From the NCBI GenBank assembly GCA_019246385.1, contig JAFAQP010000093.1, positions 1-13,079 of the forward strand: a stretch of 13,079 nt of DNA, written 5' to 3'. Shown one piece after another: positions 12,139-13,079 of this stretch. Position 1 is the stretch's first letter, and each line of letters starts with the position of its first letter. A program made the translations under genes and the position numbers. This stretch comes from Patescibacteria group bacterium (GTDB taxonomy: Bacteria > Patescibacteriota > Minisyncoccia > Phycocordibacterales > Phycocordibacteraceae). The notes below the pieces were generated by a model. The model did no database searches, had not been told where the DNA came from, and saw only the letters and a program-made list of their open reading frames with translations.

Positions 12139-13079
12139 TTAAGGCGTCGTGACGACCGTGTAATGGATTATATTGTTCGCCTTGTTGGATTCATTGATGC
12201 GGCCTGACGGATCGACGTTCAGCGTGAACGTGCCGTTGCTGTTCGGGTCGAAACTATCGAAGCCGAGAGTGAATTCGATGCGGTCGCCAGGACCCAGAGC
12301 CTGCTGCATAGGGGAGTTGAAGATGTAGGAAGGCAGAGTCGGTAAAACTGCGCTGAAGTCGAACTGCGGCGAAGTTTTCGTGCCCACATTTTCTACTGAG
12401 AACCGGACAGCGACGCGGTACTGGGAATTGCTGCGACTCGGGGTCGAAGAGGCGATGAAGACTCCGCTCGTCTTGTCTACGACGCCAACTTCAATGACGT
12501 GCGCCGTGAGATCAACGTATCCGTTCGGGTTCGAGACCTGGCCGGAACCGCTGCTGCCCAAAGGATACGTCTGAGAAGTAGTGGGTCCCGGAGTTACCGG
12601 ATGCGGGGTCGGCTTTGGAGTAGGCGTCGGCGTCGGTGTGGGGGTCGGAGTCGGCGTGGCTGGTGTGGTCGTCGTGGCTACAGTTGCAGGACTCGTCCCA
12701 AAGGAATCGTTCTCTATCGTAAGGGAGTTTTTGCCTGTAACGGTCGACTTATTCGAGCCGTTCGGAGTGAAATCGATATACACCGTCACATCTATGAAGC
12801 GGTTCTTCGAAGAATAGGGCGTAAGGGTGATCGAATTTGAGGCATTCAAAAAGTTGAACGGCACATTGCAGTACACGTTCGATTCTGCGCCGGAAGGAGC
12901 CGGAGAAGTGAAGTACACGCCGTCAGCGCAGTCGTAACGGAATGTATACGACCCGTCGCTAGATTTCTTATTGTGCGTCCAGGTGAGAGTAAAGGGAACG
13001 CCGGCCTGCACGGTTGAAGAAGGGAGCGAAAGCGTTATCGTCTCGCCTCCGTTTGCAGGGACGAATACCGATGTCAAAC
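12139..13079 (-). CDS. Surface-type protein with Pro/Thr linker and CARDB-like C-terminus, 5' end outside the window
   Basis: The open frame runs off the right edge, so only the C-terminal 312 or so residues are seen; the TTG near the edge is not evidence of a start. The visible N-terminal part is a beta-rich, Ig-like region (ETITLSLPSSTVQAGVPFTLTW) with two Cys (in RYDCADG and NVYCNVP) that could form a disulfide. A low-complexity Ala/Thr/Pro linker with (TP)n repeats follows. The C-terminal domain of about 110 aa resembles CARDB/adhesion-type beta-sandwiches: VRFSVENVGTKTSPQFDFSA, GPGDRIEFTLGF and a final NVDPSGRINESNKANN, a typical CARDB ending. It is probably an exported adhesin or envelope protein; no enzymatic motif is visible. 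It is convergent with gyrB and shares its terminator. Confidence 0.7.
   Translation of the reverse strand, partial: LTSVFVPANGGETITLSLPSSTVQAGVPFTLTWTHNKKSSDGSYTFRYDCADGVYFTSPAPSGAESNVYCNVPFNFLNASNSITLTPYSSKNRFIDVTVYIDFTPNGSNKSTVTGKNSLTIENDSFGTSPATVATTTTPATPTPTPTPTPTPTPKPTPHPVTPGPTTSQTYPLGSSGSGQVSNPNGYVDLTAHVIEVGVVDKTSGVFIASSTPSRSNSQYRVAVRFSVENVGTKTSPQFDFSAVLPTLPSYIFNSPMQQALGPGDRIEFTLGFDSFDPNSNGTFTLNVDPSGRINESNKANNIIHYTVVTTP
12598..12660 (-). repeat. Thr-Pro tandem repeat in the surface protein
   Basis: About ten ACN-CCN codon pairs in a row (interrupted by Lys and His codons) give a (TP)n linker between the two beta-rich domains. Synonymous codons vary between units, so it is selected as protein and has not expanded recently as DNA. 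Such linkers usually act as stiff, often glycosylated spacers. Confidence 0.8.

Noticed and set aside
12598-12660. Hexanucleotide repeat as CRISPR or minisatellite
   Set aside because: It is an in-frame Thr-Pro codon repeat with varied synonymous codons; there are no spacers and no identical long units.
1-13079. Defence island, prophage, transposon or CRISPR-Cas system
   Set aside because: All confidently recognised genes are housekeeping or envelope genes; no integrase, transposase, nuclease or repeat-spacer structure was seen.

Overview
The window reads as chromosomal DNA of a reduced-genome bacterium, most likely a member of the Candidate Phyla Radiation (Patescibacteria), Parcubacteria-like. 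The evidence is indirect. Housekeeping proteins are short (EF-Ts of 194 aa, PheS of 245 aa, PheT of 600 aa). The only purine genes visible are purD and the transformylase half of purH. The tRNA has no encoded CCA. Shine-Dalgarno sites are almost absent. There is a Ser/Thr/Pro-rich surface protein with a CARDB-like C-terminus. UGA is used as a stop in several genes, so the UGA=Gly code of Gracilibacteria/Absconditabacteria does not apply. The lineage is an inference; no rRNA is in the window.

Layout. 1-69 is the very end of a class-I release factor gene (probably prfA). 70-519 is a mostly non-coding stretch with three hairpins and two doubtful small ORFs. 520-2234 is a translation operon: rpsB, tsf and a one-TM protein of unknown function. 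2281-2354 is tRNA-Thr(TGT), inside an unusually long inverted repeat. 2387-4083 holds a SAM-dependent methyltransferase and a stand-alone AICAR transformylase (PurH C-terminal half). On the minus strand, 5999-4085 holds a membrane family-2 glycosyltransferase and a membrane-anchored thioredoxin-fold protein, 1 nt apart. Divergent from these are pheS and pheT (6076-8612, ATGA overlap), then purD (8656-9915) and gyrB (9985-12084). A bidirectional terminator separates gyrB from the convergent, 5'-truncated surface-protein gene (13079-12139, minus).

The main threads are as follows. (1) rpsB, pheS and purD each carry an extended -10 box of the form TGTTAnnnT ending exactly 6 nt before the ATG, and the glycosyltransferase has TGGTACACT 8 nt before its ATG. 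This predicts leaderless mRNAs whose +1 is the start codon, and it also settles the starts of pheS and the glycosyltransferase. (2) The phenylalanyl-tRNA synthetase is reduced in both subunits: PheS lacks the N-terminal coiled coil and PheT lacks the EMAP/OB-fold domain. A conserved editing-pocket Glu of PheT appears to be Ser. (3) The tRNA-Thr acceptor stem is prolonged by ten perfect base pairs in the flanks. (4) PurH lacks its cyclohydrolase domain. No defence system, CRISPR array, insertion sequence or integrated element was seen.
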